64,000 nucleotides of DNA from Acidobacteriota bacterium (GCA_003133645.1 PKYI01000101.1:1-64000); one strand, 5' to 3'; positions 51,860-61,739 are shown, counted from the first letter of the stretch. A program made the numbers and translations. Notes: generated by a model from the letters alone, not told the origin.

Positions 51860-52651
51860 CTACGTCGGTCCGCCCCCGAGCGGCGCCAGGCGGACGCCGG
51901 CCGCGAGCAACGCGGCGCGCACCGCCACTGCCACGGCAACGGCGCCGGGGGAGTCGCCGTGGACGCAGATCGTCCGGGCGGCAAGCGCGATCTCGGGGCC
52001 ACCGAGCGCGGCCACCAACCCCTCGACCGCGATGCGCACCGCCTGCGCCGCCGCGACCGCAGGGTCGGCGTGCAGCGCCCCGGGCAGCGCGCGGGGGCGC
52101 AGCGTGCCGTCCGCCTCGTACGCCCGGTCTGCGAAGCCTTCGCCGACGGCCTCGAACCCCTGCTCGCGGTACACCTCAAGGCAGCGCGACCCGGCGAGGC
52201 CTACCAGCGCGACGGCGTCGCTCCAACGCGCGACGCCGCGCGCGATCGCGGCGGCAACGGCGTCATTCCTCGCGGCGTCGTTGTACAGCGCGCCGTGCGG
52301 CTTCACGTGGCGCAGCTCGACCCCGGCCCGGCCCGCGGCCGCGGCCAGCGCCCGCACTTGCTCGAAGACGGTTTCCTCGATCGCACCGGGGTCCATCCCC
52401 GCCGAGCGGCGCCCGAACGAGGCGCGGTCCGGGTACCCGGGGTGGGCGCCCGCCGCCACGCCGAGTCGTCCCGCCAGTGCGAGCACGCGAGCCATCGTGC
52501 GCTCGTCGCCGGCGTGTCCGCCGCACGCGATGTTGGCCGAACTGACGAGCCGGAGCAGCGCCTCCTCCCGTCCGTCATCCAGGGCCTCGGGGAGCTCACC
52601 GACATCCGCGTTGAGGTCGATCGTCCCGCCCCGAATCGGTGCTCCACTCAC
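51860..52651 (-). CDS. pxpA: 5-oxoprolinase subunit A, LamB/YcsF family
   Basis: The 263-residue protein starts at GTG 52651 overlapping the MFS stop. It has the YcsF N-terminus IDLNADVGELPEALDDGREEALLRLVSSANIACGGHAGD with its metal-type motif and VKPHGALYNDAARND. Together with PxpB and PxpC it hydrolyses 5-oxoproline to glutamate with ATP. The partner subunits are fused in the gene at 53880, two genes upstream in the same operon. Confidence 0.93.
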   Translation of the reverse strand: MSGAPIRGGTIDLNADVGELPEALDDGREEALLRLVSSANIACGGHAGDERTMARVLALAGRLGVAAGAHPGYPDRASFGRRSAGMDPGAIEETVFEQVRALAAAAGRAGVELRHVKPHGALYNDAARNDAVAAAIARGVARWSDAVALVGLAGSRCLEVYREQGFEAVGEGFADRAYEADGTLRPRALPGALHADPAVAAAQAVRIAVEGLVAALGGPEIALAARTICVHGDSPGAVAVAVAVRAALLAAGVRLAPLGGGPT

Positions 52652-53874
52652 CGCAGCTCCTCCCCCCGGGTTTCCGGCAGGAGCAGGATCAGCCCCCCCG
52701 CCGCGACGAAGAACGCCGACGTCAGCGCCAGCGCGCTGCCGATCCCGTGCCGGTCGGCGAGCGCCCCGATGATGAAAGGCGCCAACGCGCTCGCCGCCCG
52801 GCCGAAGTTGTAGCAGAAACCTTGCGCCGTGGCGCGCACCGACGACGGGAACAGCTCGGCGAGCATCGCGCCGAACAGGGAGAAGTAACCGTGCCCGAAG
52901 AAACCGATTAGCGGTCCCAGCGCCATCAGCGCCGCCGGCTGCGCGGCCATTTGCCCGTACACGGGCACGAGCACCGCGGCGGCGAGGACGAACGTCAGGA
53001 AGACGGGCCGGCGGCCGAAGCGGTCCGCGAGCACGCCGAACAAAACGTACCCGAAAAAGGCCCCGATCTGCATCGGGACGATCCACCCCGTGGAGCGCAC
53101 CACGCCCATCCCCGCGCCGCCACTCGTCACCGGGCTCGCCAGGTACGCCGGGATCCAGGTGAACAGGCCCCAATACGCGAACAGCAGGCAGGACGTCAAT
53201 GTCGTCGCCACCGCAACGTTGCGAACCAGCGGCGGCCGAAAGAGCGCCGTGAAGCCGAGTCGTGCGTCCCGCTCGGCGCGCCGCCAGATCTCCGGCTCCG
53301 GCACCGTCCGCCGCACCCACCAGGCCAGCAACGCCGGCGCCACGCCGATGGCGAACAGCACTCTCCAGCCGTGGCGGGGAAGGATCGCGGAAGCCAGCAG
53401 CGCGGCCAAGATGTAGCCGATCGCCCACCCCGACTGCATCAGCCCGATCGCCTTGCCGCGGTGCTCGGCGGGCCAGCTCTCGGAAACCAGGACCGACCCG
53501 GCGGCCCATTCCCCGCCGAGGCCGATGCCGACGAGCGACCGCCACAGGACGAGCTGGGCGAGCGAGTGCGAGGTTGCCGTGAGCGCGGTGAAGACGGAAT
53601 AGATGAGGATCGACCAGACGAGCGACCGCGCGCGGCCGATGCGGTCCGCGAGGACCCCGAACGCGATCCCGCCGATCGCCGATGTGAGCAACGTCACCGA
53701 CGCGAAACCGCCGGCCGCGGCGGCCGAGAGCGAGAACTCGGCGCGGATCGCGGTGAGGGCGAAGGCGTAGAACATCACGTCCATCGCGTCGAGCATCCAC
53801 CCGAGCATGGCAGCCAGGAGCGTCCGCCACTGCGAGGCGGAGACCGAGCCGAGCGTGGCCGGGGCGAGACGCAT
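52648..53874 (-). CDS. MFS transporter in the 5-oxoprolinase operon
   Basis: A 408-residue MFS protein with 12 membrane segments, the motif A GVLADRIGRARSLVWS and the aromatic-acid/sialate-type signature GIGLGGEWAAGSVLVSESWPAEHRGKAIG. It overlaps pxpA by 4 nt and ends the series before pxpBC by 5 nt. It probably imports 5-oxoproline or a related acid that the enzymes then open. The substrate is inferred from its place. Confidence 0.9.
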   Translation of the reverse strand: MRLAPATLGSVSASQWRTLLAAMLGWMLDAMDVMFYAFALTAIRAEFSLSAAAAGGFASVTLLTSAIGGIAFGVLADRIGRARSLVWSILIYSVFTALTATSHSLAQLVLWRSLVGIGLGGEWAAGSVLVSESWPAEHRGKAIGLMQSGWAIGYILAALLASAILPRHGWRVLFAIGVAPALLAWWVRRTVPEPEIWRRAERDARLGFTALFRPPLVRNVAVATTLTSCLLFAYWGLFTWIPAYLASPVTSGGAGMGVVRSTGWIVPMQIGAFFGYVLFGVLADRFGRRPVFLTFVLAAAVLVPVYGQMAAQPAALMALGPLIGFFGHGYFSLFGAMLAELFPSSVRATAQGFCYNFGRAASALAPFIIGALADRHGIGSALALTSAFFVAAGGLILLLPETRGEELR

Positions 53875-53879
53875 CCTCC

Positions 53880-55547
53880 TCACGCCTCCCCGATGAGCCC
53901 GCGCAGGGTCGCCGCGAGCTCGGCGTACGCCTCGTCGGCCTCGCCAAGGGAGACCTCGACGAACCGGACCTCGTCGCGCGCCCGCAGCTGGCCGATGCGG
54001 TGCAGGTCGGCGGCGATCACGCAGGCGATCTGCGGGTAGCCGCCGGTCGTCTGGTGCTCGACGAACGAGACGATCGGCCGGCCGTCCCCCGGTACCTGGA
54101 GCGCCCCGAGCGACACGCCCTCGGTGACCATCGCCCCCGGCCGGTCGGCCGCGAGCGGCGCCCCGTCGAGACGCAGCCCCATCCGGCTGCTGCTCTCGCT
54201 GACGACGTACGGCGACGCGAACAGCGCCGTCCTCGCCCGCGACGTGAAGCGCTCCCACTGCGGCCCGCGCGTGGCGCGCAACGTGTCGCGCCGCAGCAGG
54301 CGCGCCGCCACTTCGGGCGGGAAGCGCCGGTCGACCGGCCCCGCGTTCCCGGCCACGCCGACGGCCAGGACGTCCCCCGCCCGCAGGGGACGCCCCTCGA
54401 TCCCCCCGATGCCGGACGTCAGGTGGGTCGAGGCGCTCCCCAGGACGGGCGGCGCCGCGACTCCGCCGCGCACGCACACGGTGCAGCGCGCCCCCGACCT
54501 CGTCGCGCGGCACGCCAAGGTCTGGCCGGGCCTCACCTCCAGGGCGGTCCAGAGAGGGACGCGGGCGTCGTCGATCGCAGGCTCGAAGTCGGAACCGGTC
54601 ACCGCGACGACGCAGGCGTCCGCGAACGCCAGAGCGGCGCCGGTCAGCGTCATCTCGATCGCGGCCGCTCCCTTGGGGTTGCTGACCAGCCAGTTGCCTA
54701 TCCGCAGCGAGACGGGGTCCGCGGCGCCCGACGCCGAAACCCCGATATGGGCGTACCCAGGTCGTCCGAGGTCCTGCACCGTGCTCTGGAAACCCGGCGT
54801 GACGACGCGGATGGCGCCGACTCTGGCCGCCTGAGCCGGCGGCGCGAGGGGGGCCGAGTCCACCGCGAGAGCGCTCCCCTCCTCCGTCGCGACGAACCTG
54901 ACCCGATCGCCCGCGGCCAGCAGCGCCGGCGGCGTCCGCCCCGGGTCGAACAGCGCGAGCGGCGTGCGCCCGATGAGCTGCCAACCCCCCGGCGAGGCGA
55001 GCGGATAGACGCCGGTCTGACTCCCACCGATCGCGACGCTCCCCGCCGGGACGCGCGTGCGCGGCGTCGGCCGCCGCGCCGCGGCGATGCGCGGCGGCAG
55101 CCCGCCCAGGTACGGGAAGCCGGGCGAGAAGCCGAGGAAGTAGACGAGGTACTCGGCGCGGCTGTGCTCGCGCACCATCTCAGTCGGGGTGAGGCCGCAC
55201 GCCGCCGCCACCTCCGCGAGGTCGGGGCCCCACTCGCCGCCGTAGCGCACCGGGACCTCGACCAGTGCAGGCTTGGGGAGCGCAACCACCCGCGCCTCCT
55301 CCACCCGGCGAACAACCTCGTCCCCGATCCGGCGGCGCTCCGATCCCGGCGGCTCGAGCGTCAGCAAAAGCGACGCGTACGCGGGGTGGAGGTTCGCCAC
55401 GCCTGGGATCGGCGCCCGCAGCAGCAGATGCAGGGCCGCCCGAACCCGGCGGTGCGCATCGAGAGAGATTTCGTCCGCGAAGGTGACCAGGATCGAGTGA
55501 TCACTGGCAGGCCGGACGGCGGCGCGAGTCGGCAAGACGGTCTCCAT
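53880..55547 (-). CDS. pxpB: 5-oxoprolinase subunits B and C fused
   Basis: The 555-residue protein joins two halves. Residues about 1-235 are the KipI/PxpB domain (LVYFLGFSPGFPYLGGLPPRI; AGSVAIGGSQTGVYPLASPGGWQLIGRTP), and residues about 243-555 are the KipA/PxpC biotin-dependent-carboxylase-like domain (VTPGFQSTVQDLGRPGYAHIGVSASGAADPVSLRIGN). The two are usually separate genes with a few nt overlap. Together with PxpA they form the prokaryotic 5-oxoprolinase. It heads the minus-strand operon pxpBC-MFS-pxpA. Confidence 0.92.
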   Translation of the reverse strand: METVLPTRAAVRPASDHSILVTFADEISLDAHRRVRAALHLLLRAPIPGVANLHPAYASLLLTLEPPGSERRRIGDEVVRRVEEARVVALPKPALVEVPVRYGGEWGPDLAEVAAACGLTPTEMVREHSRAEYLVYFLGFSPGFPYLGGLPPRIAAARRPTPRTRVPAGSVAIGGSQTGVYPLASPGGWQLIGRTPLALFDPGRTPPALLAAGDRVRFVATEEGSALAVDSAPLAPPAQAARVGAIRVVTPGFQSTVQDLGRPGYAHIGVSASGAADPVSLRIGNWLVSNPKGAAAIEMTLTGAALAFADACVVAVTGSDFEPAIDDARVPLWTALEVRPGQTLACRATRSGARCTVCVRGGVAAPPVLGSASTHLTSGIGGIEGRPLRAGDVLAVGVAGNAGPVDRRFPPEVAARLLRRDTLRATRGPQWERFTSRARTALFASPYVVSESSSRMGLRLDGAPLAADRPGAMVTEGVSLGALQVPGDGRPIVSFVEHQTTGGYPQIACVIAADLHRIGQLRARDEVRFVEVSLGEADEAYAELAATLRGLIGEA

Positions 55548-55664
55548 GGCGGTTCGAGTGGCTCCGCCAGGGTAGGCACGTCATCCGGCGCCGTCAACGC
55601 GACGGCCGTTGGGTGCTTGAGTTGCGGCGACGCCGCCGTCAGGCCCCGGGAGCGGTGCCGGCGC

Positions 55665-57293
55665 TCACTCCTCGCCGAGGAACGGGTAGGCGAAGTGCGC
55701 CGGGGGCACGAACGTCTCCTTGATCGCCCGCGGGCTCGTCCAGCGGATCAGGTTCCACAGCGACCCGGCCTTGTCGTTGGTGCCAGAAGCCCGCGCCCCG
55801 CCGAACGGCTGCTGGCCGACCACCGCCCCGGTGGGCTTGTCGTTGACGTAGAAGTTCCCCGCCGCGTCCCGCAGCCGCTCGGTCATCGCCAGGATCGCCT
55901 GACGGTCGGCCGCGAACACCGCGCCGGTGAGCCCGTACGGCGAGCCGGTGTCGCACAGCTCGAGCGCCTTCTCGAGCTCGGCGTCGGGGTAGACGAAGAT
56001 CGTCAGCACGGGCCCGAAGATCTCTTCCTGCATGAGCTTGAACGTCGGGTTGCCGGTCAGCACCACGGTGGGCTGGATGAAGTAGCCGGTGCGGTCGTCG
56101 CAGCCGCCGCCGGCGATGATCTCGGCTTCCGGCGAGCCCTTGGCGAAATCGATGTAGGCCTTGATGTTGTCGTAGGCGGGCTTGTCGATCACGGCGCCCA
56201 TGAAGTTGGTGAAATCCTCGGGGTCGCCGACCTTGACCTCGGCGAGTTGGGCCAATAGGCCGGCCTTGACCTTCGGCCACAGCGACGCGGGGACATAGGC
56301 GCGCGACGCCGCCGAGCACTTCTGCCCCTGAAACTCGAACGCGCCCCGCACCAGCGCGGTCACCAGCGAGTCGACGTCCGCCGAGGCGTGCGCGAACACG
56401 AAGTCCTTGCCCCCGGTCTCCCCGACGATCCTCGGGTACGAGCGGTAGCTCGCGATGGTGTTGCCGATCGTCTTCCACATCTGCTGGAACACCGCCGTGG
56501 AGCCGGTGAAGTGGATTCCAGCCAACTCCGGGCTGGCGAGGACCGGGTTGCCCACCTCCCCGCCCGACCCGACCACCATGTTGACGACGCCCGCCGGCAT
56601 CCCCGCCGCGATCAGCACCTTCATGACGTGGTACGCGGAGTAGACCGCGCTCGACGCCGGCTTCCACAGCACGGTGTTCCCCATCAGCGCCGGCGAGGTC
56701 GGGAGGTTGCCGGCGATCGAGGTGAAGTTGAACGGCGTCACCGCGAAGACGAACCCCTCGAGTGGGCGGTACTCGACCCGGTTCCACACCCCGGCGGAGG
56801 ACGCCGGCTGCTCCTCGTAGATGCGCTGCGCGAAGAACGGGTTGAATCGCCAGAAGTCGATCAGCTCGCACGCCGAGTCGATCTCGGCCTGGAACACGGT
56901 CTTCGACTGCCCGAGCATGGTGGCGGCGTTGACCTCGTCGCGGAACGGCCCCGCGAGCATCTCGGCGGCGCGAAGCAGGACCGCGGCGCGCTCGGCGAAC
57001 GGCACCCGCGACCACGTCGCGTGGGCGGCGCGCGCCGCCGCGATCGCCCGCTCGACCTCGGCCTCGCCCGCCTTGTGGTAGGTCGCGAGCACGTGGCCGT
57101 GGTCGTGCGGGACGACGCACGTCCCGAGCTTCCCGGTGCGCACCTCCTCGCCGCCGATAACCAGCGGGATCTCGATCTGCCGCCCGCGCATCGCAGCGAG
57201 CTTCGCCTTCAGCGATTTCTTCTCGGCAGAGCCCGGCCCGTAGCTCCGGATCGGCTCGTTGATCGGTTGAGGAACTCGGAAAATGCCGCTCAT
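55665..57293 (-). CDS. pruA: 1-pyrroline-5-carboxylate dehydrogenase
   Basis: The 542-residue protein starts at ATG 57293 after GGGAGG. The aldehyde dehydrogenase fold shows the catalytic Cys in FEFQGQKCSAASRAYVP, the general-base Glu in GETGGKDFVF, and the P5CDH-type N-terminus (FRVPQPINEPIRSYGPGSAEKKSL). It oxidises glutamate semialdehyde to glutamate, which connects to the neighbouring 5-oxoprolinase that also yields glutamate. It is a separate transcript or the upstream part of the same unit, 118 nt from pxpBC. Confidence 0.94.
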   Translation of the reverse strand: MSGIFRVPQPINEPIRSYGPGSAEKKSLKAKLAAMRGRQIEIPLVIGGEEVRTGKLGTCVVPHDHGHVLATYHKAGEAEVERAIAAARAAHATWSRVPFAERAAVLLRAAEMLAGPFRDEVNAATMLGQSKTVFQAEIDSACELIDFWRFNPFFAQRIYEEQPASSAGVWNRVEYRPLEGFVFAVTPFNFTSIAGNLPTSPALMGNTVLWKPASSAVYSAYHVMKVLIAAGMPAGVVNMVVGSGGEVGNPVLASPELAGIHFTGSTAVFQQMWKTIGNTIASYRSYPRIVGETGGKDFVFAHASADVDSLVTALVRGAFEFQGQKCSAASRAYVPASLWPKVKAGLLAQLAEVKVGDPEDFTNFMGAVIDKPAYDNIKAYIDFAKGSPEAEIIAGGGCDDRTGYFIQPTVVLTGNPTFKLMQEEIFGPVLTIFVYPDAELEKALELCDTGSPYGLTGAVFAADRQAILAMTERLRDAAGNFYVNDKPTGAVVGQQPFGGARASGTNDKAGSLWNLIRWTSPRAIKETFVPPAHFAYPFLGEE

Positions 57294-57443
57294 CGCTTGC
57301 CTCCCGCCCGGACAGCGCCGGGCCGTCTTGTGAAGCGCCGGCGCAAAGTCCGGCAGCCAGAGAATACGGGGCTGCCGTTCCCCGGTCAACCGCCGCCGTC
57401 CCGGCGGTTTGGGGCCGGTCGCGCTTGCACGTATGATTCGTGC

Positions 57444-58424
57444 GTGTCCAAGACCGACGCAGCCCCCCGTCTCTCGATCGTGATCGTCTCCTGGCAGTCA
57501 GGGACGGAGTTGGTCGCGTGCGTGGAATCGTTGGCTGCCGCCCGCCGGCTCGCCGCGTTCGAGATTGAGCTCGTCATCGTCGACAACGCCAGCACGGACT
57601 TCCCGGCGAGCGGCGTTGACTCGGCCTGGCCTGGCGCTCGCCTCATCCGCAACGAGGCGAACCGCGGCTTCGGACCCGCCGCCAACCAGGGAGCGACGGC
57701 CGCCGGTGGGGATGTCGTCCTCTTCCTCAACCCGGACACGCGCGCCGTCGACAGCCCTTTCCCGCCACTGCTTGACGCCTTCGAGGAGCATCCGGAGGCA
57801 GTGGCCGTCGTGCCTCGGCTGCTCGACGCGGATAGCCCAGGACACGCACCACAGTCCCATTTCCAGCTCCGGCGCCTGCCGAGCATGGGCCAAGCTACGC
57901 GCGAGCTTCTTCTGCTCGACCGCCTCTTCCCAAACAGTCGCGCCGCGCGGCGTGCCCATTATCTGGACCGTGACCTCGACCGCCCATTCGCCGTCGAGCA
58001 ACCCGCGGCCGCGGCACTGACCGTGCGCCGCGACGTCTTCCGCCGCCTCGGCGGTTTCGACGAATCGTTTGTCCCGGCCTGGTTCGAGGACGTGGACCTC
58101 TGTGCCCGCCTCCTCGATGAGGGAACGATCCTCTACTGGCCCACGAGCCGGTTTGACCACCTCGGGGGGGGGGCGGCCAGATCGCTGGGGTACGACTGGT
58201 TCCTGCCCGTCTACTATCGCAACGCCTGTCGCTACTGGCGGAAGCACCACGGTCGCACAGGGAGTGCCACGTACCGAACGCTCCTTTGCGTGGGGATGGT
58301 GCTGCGCCTTATCGCCTTGCCGCTTGCGCCAGCCTCGCCGGCCAGCGCCACGCGTGCCTTCGCGAGGGCGATCCTAGTAGCCCTCGGGATAGGGATCGGG
58401 CCGGCCCCCGCCCGCCCACGTTGA
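57444..58424 (+). CDS. Family 2 glycosyltransferase with a poly-G tract
   Basis: The 326-residue protein starts at GTG 57444. The GT-A domain has the LSIVIVSWQSGTELVACVESL start, VDNASTD nucleotide-binding loop, FLNPDTR in place of DxD, and the late WFEDVDLCARL acidic motif of rhamnosyl-type transferases. It adds a sugar to a surface glycan or lipid precursor. Ten consecutive G residues at 58165-58174 inside the coding region could cause slippage. It ends 12 nt before the convergent transferase. Confidence 0.88.
   Translation: MSKTDAAPRLSIVIVSWQSGTELVACVESLAAARRLAAFEIELVIVDNASTDFPASGVDSAWPGARLIRNEANRGFGPAANQGATAAGGDVVLFLNPDTRAVDSPFPPLLDAFEEHPEAVAVVPRLLDADSPGHAPQSHFQLRRLPSMGQATRELLLLDRLFPNSRAARRAHYLDRDLDRPFAVEQPAAAALTVRRDVFRRLGGFDESFVPAWFEDVDLCARLLDEGTILYWPTSRFDHLGGGAARSLGYDWFLPVYYRNACRYWRKHHGRTGSATYRTLLCVGMVLRLIALPLAPASPASATRAFARAILVALGIGIGPAPARPR
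58165..58174 (+). repeat. Poly-G(10) homopolymer in a glycosyltransferase gene
   Basis: Ten consecutive G in the codons for HLGGGA. Gain or loss of one G would shift the frame and truncate the protein by about 80 residues. Confidence 0.9.
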
Positions 58425-58436
58425 ATTTCGGGTTGC

Positions 58437-60431
58437 TCAGCGAGTCTGGCTGGCCGTGTGGCGCCAGATGAACTCGAGCGCAAGCGCCACCGGCCGGAAA
58501 CGCGAAGCGGCGGCGCACCACAACGGCGCTGGGTACGCGAACCCGATCCTCTCGAGCAGCGGCAGGTGTGGGGCGATCTGCTTCAACGCCTTCAGGTTAT
58601 CGTGAAAGATCCCCATGCCAAAACGGCGTTGCTGGATCGCCTGGCGGAGAAACTCGCGAAAGAAACGACGTGAGATTCCAACGACCCTGTGGCGGTTCCA
58701 GCCCCCGTCCGAGTAGTTGTCCATCAACTTCTTCCAGTACTGGAGCCGGCTTCGGATCATCCTCGTCGTATTGCTGTAGTTGTCTTTGTAGATGCGCCAC
58801 CAGAACGTCGATTCCGGCAGGTAGACGACGGACGCGAATGGGAAAAGACGAAGGAACAGGTCGTCATCCTCGTAGCCGGAAAGAGCTTCGTCGAAGCCAC
58901 CCACCTGTAGCACCAGGTCCCGCGTGACCGTCATCAGACCTGGCATCACGAAGACATCCTTGAAAAGAAGATCCTCCAGCAGCTCCTTCGGATGGGGCAG
59001 GCCGAACCGGTAGTTCCGATGCAAGCCGACCAGGGCCCGCCGGCTCTTCTCGTCGATCGTGTCGGCATCCGTGTAGACAAGGTTCACGTTGCCGGTCAGG
59101 AGCGGGACCACGCGCTCCAACTTGTCCAAAAACCAAACATCATCCTGATCCAGGAAGCTCACCCAGGCGCCCCGGCTCAGCCGTACTCCGACGTTCCTCG
59201 AACTGGACTGCCCGCCGTTCTCCTTGCGGCAGTACCGGATCGGGATTCCCAGGTGCGTCTCGAGGAATCGCTGACACACCTCCGCAGTCTCGTCGGTGGA
59301 CCCGTCGTCCACGATGACGATCTCGATCCTCCGGTATGTCTGTTGGTAGATACTCTCGAGCGCCTCGTTCAAGTAGTGGGGATCGCTCCGGCATGCGTTA
59401 TAAACCGGAACGACCACCGAGACGAGAGGACCGGTCAGAGCTTTTGTCGTCTCAACCCCCGCCAGGGTGGCGATGTGCGGGCGATAGTCGAGCTCGACGG
59501 AACGGCCCTCCGCTAGCGTCTCGAGCGCCCGCTTCAGTTTCTTCAGAACCGGCTTGAGCTGCCGTATCGGCTTCGTGAGCGCGATTGACCACGACTCGTC
59601 GATACGAAGCAGCTGGTCCTCGAGTGCGTGAACCCTGGCCTCGCTCTCGGCCAGTGTCTCCCTTCCCCGCGTGTCCTCCTGCCGGAGGCGGAGGGCGAGC
59701 GCGTTGCGCTCCTCTCCCACCTCGTTGAGCTCTTCGGGTGTCCATAACTCCCGCCACTTGGCATAGACTCGCAGCCGACCGGCTCGTTGTGCCTCGGCCG
59801 TGGCGCCCGCACCCACGCCCGAGCCGCCCCCGGTGCGGTAGCAGGCGCTGACCTGATCCAGGTGGATGAACGCGCCTCGGCGCGAGAGTCGCAGCCAGAA
59901 GTCCCAGTCCTCGTACGCGTCAAGCCGTTCGTCAAAGCGCTCGCCTTCGTCCACGACGGAACGACGGAAGAGAGCAGCGTGAAGTGGAATGAAGTTCCCA
60001 CAACGCAGGGCGGCACCGCTATAGGGCTCGTTGATCGTGTCGCGCGAGCCCTTCTCCGGGTGCACCAGCCGAACCCCGGCGTACGCCACCGGCGCCTCGG
60101 GATGTTCCTCGAGAGCGGCCACCAGTGCCGCGACATGGTTAGGGAGAAACCAGTCGTCGTCGTCGAGAAAGCCGATGTAGCGGCCCCGAACCTCCGCGAG
60201 CCCGGCGTTGGCGGCCTCGCTTCTCGGCAGCCTCCTGGCCTGGCTGACGAGACGTGAGGAAAAGGGGCCGCACCGCTCGCTCAGGGACGGATGGCCGGAG
60301 CCAAGGGCATCCACCACAATGACCTCGATCCTCGGAAAGGTTTGGACCCCTACCGATTCGATCGCCTCGCTCAGCTCGGGCCGCCCCAGGCTGCGGATAA
60401 TGATCGAGACCAGGGGCGCTTCGGGGTTCAT
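58437..60431 (-). CDS. Bifunctional protein with two GT2 domains
   Basis: A 664-residue protein from ATG 60431 with GAGGTG ahead; an upstream ATG (60566) would add 45 unconserved residues. The first GT-A domain (PLVSIIIRSLGRPEL; FLDDDDWF) spans about 1-225, then a charged helical linker of probable coiled coil (about 230-320), then the second domain (GPLVSVVVPVYNACRSDPHYL; FLDQDDVWF). Both carry acidic sugar-nucleotide motifs. The product resembles polysaccharide-chain or glycan-elongation enzymes with tandem transferases. It follows the methyltransferase gene on the same strand. Confidence 0.88.
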   Translation of the reverse strand: MNPEAPLVSIIIRSLGRPELSEAIESVGVQTFPRIEVIVVDALGSGHPSLSERCGPFSSRLVSQARRLPRSEAANAGLAEVRGRYIGFLDDDDWFLPNHVAALVAALEEHPEAPVAYAGVRLVHPEKGSRDTINEPYSGAALRCGNFIPLHAALFRRSVVDEGERFDERLDAYEDWDFWLRLSRRGAFIHLDQVSACYRTGGGSGVGAGATAEAQRAGRLRVYAKWRELWTPEELNEVGEERNALALRLRQEDTRGRETLAESEARVHALEDQLLRIDESWSIALTKPIRQLKPVLKKLKRALETLAEGRSVELDYRPHIATLAGVETTKALTGPLVSVVVPVYNACRSDPHYLNEALESIYQQTYRRIEIVIVDDGSTDETAEVCQRFLETHLGIPIRYCRKENGGQSSSRNVGVRLSRGAWVSFLDQDDVWFLDKLERVVPLLTGNVNLVYTDADTIDEKSRRALVGLHRNYRFGLPHPKELLEDLLFKDVFVMPGLMTVTRDLVLQVGGFDEALSGYEDDDLFLRLFPFASVVYLPESTFWWRIYKDNYSNTTRMIRSRLQYWKKLMDNYSDGGWNRHRVVGISRRFFREFLRQAIQQRRFGMGIFHDNLKALKQIAPHLPLLERIGFAYPAPLWCAAASRFRPVALALEFIWRHTASQTR

Positions 60432-60698
60432 CAGCACCTCAGCGACCTTGTTCTGGAGGGCGGGGTTCTGGCGATTCGGGGCGAGGGTTGTTTCCGACCG
60501 TGGCGGCTCACCTAAGGTCTGAGTGCCTTGTCGCGTTTCTCGAACTCCCTTGCTCTGGCTATCCAATGGTCGTGGCCCTCACCATCATGGAGATGATAGT
60601 CGAAGATCCCCACGCCCTGTGGCCCAAGGTCGGTGTCATCCCCGCGAGATATGGCGAGATCCTGAGGGAACGATGGTTACCGGGGTGCGCCAGCCCCC

Positions 60699-61625
60699 TC
60701 ATCGCCTCCCCAGGGACTTCAACCGGCCCAGAAGGGCCCGCAGTCGCCGCAGGAACCTGCGCACCAGCAGCACGTGGTCGTCCCCAGTTCCTCCCCTGGC
60801 ACTGGGGACACTGTCAGACAGCGACGGCAGGCTGTCCAACTGCGCGGCCCGTTGCGCCTCGCCGTCGTCGGAGCGGTCGAGAGTTCGGAGGCTGACGAAG
60901 AACTCGTGACCCACAGTCGGGAAGAACCTGGCGACATGGAAGTCCAGAAGCTCCAATTCAATGAGCGTCGCGAGAACCTCGAAGAAGGAGGCGGGCGTGA
61001 AGACCCAGCAGTGCACGTCATGGTAGATCCCATCACTCGACTGCGCCCGCGCAATGTCCCACGCCGTTCTTACTGGGACCTGCCGCATCGGAGCCGATGT
61101 CGCACCCGCATCCCAGATGAGCTTTCCGTCGAGCGTGGCGAACGAAGCCCCATAGTCGAAGAGCTGTCGGAATCCCGGTTTCCTGTCCCGTCGCAGGTAG
61201 GCCTCCAGGACATCCCCGGCGGTCGAGGGTTGCCGAAAGTGATCGAAGCAATACCGCTTGTCCGGAATGGCCAGAGACAAGACCCCGCGAGGTCTGAGGA
61301 TAGCTCTGATCTCCCCCAGCCAGCCCACGAAGTCCGGTACGTGCTCGATGACGTGGGAAGCGACCACGTAGTCGAATGGTGCCTCGGGTGCGACCAGTTC
61401 CGGTAGGGTTTTGCTTCCCCAGACATAATCAACTTCGACGATCTGGTCGACCTTCACAAATGGGTTGTCGCGATTCTTGACCCGCAACTCCTCCGTCGAG
61501 GCATGATCGACATATCTGACGCGGCCCATTTCGCGACTGACCACGGGTATGTCCAACGGTCCGATCTCAGGGCCAAACCCGCGAGATGGGTCGATAATGT
61601 CGAGCATCTTCCCCCGTTTGTCCAT
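60699..61625 (-). CDS. SAM-dependent methyltransferase
   Basis: A 308-residue protein from ATG 61625; the frame stays open to 62153, but that part is antisense to the DUF3467 gene and has no homology. The class I fold shows FDYVVASHVIEHVPDFVGWLGEIRAILRPRGVLSLAIPDKRYCFDHF (motifs II-III) and a long C-terminal half with substrate elements. Methyltransferases of this type modify surface-glycan sugars, consistent with the adjacent transferase genes. The substrate is unknown. Confidence 0.88.
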   Translation of the reverse strand: MDKRGKMLDIIDPSRGFGPEIGPLDIPVVSREMGRVRYVDHASTEELRVKNRDNPFVKVDQIVEVDYVWGSKTLPELVAPEAPFDYVVASHVIEHVPDFVGWLGEIRAILRPRGVLSLAIPDKRYCFDHFRQPSTAGDVLEAYLRRDRKPGFRQLFDYGASFATLDGKLIWDAGATSAPMRQVPVRTAWDIARAQSSDGIYHDVHCWVFTPASFFEVLATLIELELLDFHVARFFPTVGHEFFVSLRTLDRSDDGEAQRAAQLDSLPSLSDSVPSARGGTGDDHVLLVRRFLRRLRALLGRLKSLGRR

Positions 61626-61739
61626 GGCTTCTCTATTCTTTCCTCTGTACTGGAGCGCGATACGCCCCGATCCAGATGGAATAGTCCTAGCGACGCCAAC
61701 ACCTCGCCGCCCCATTCGCCGGCTCCACTGGTTCCACGT

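Noticed and set aside
49308..52772. A 1154-codon open frame on the plus strand
   Set aside because: It crosses the DegV fusion, PIG-L and pxpA genes in the wrong frame or strand and has no recognisable domain.
54000..56258. A 752-codon open frame on the plus strand
   Set aside because: It is antisense to pxpBC and pruA, both with strong family motifs.
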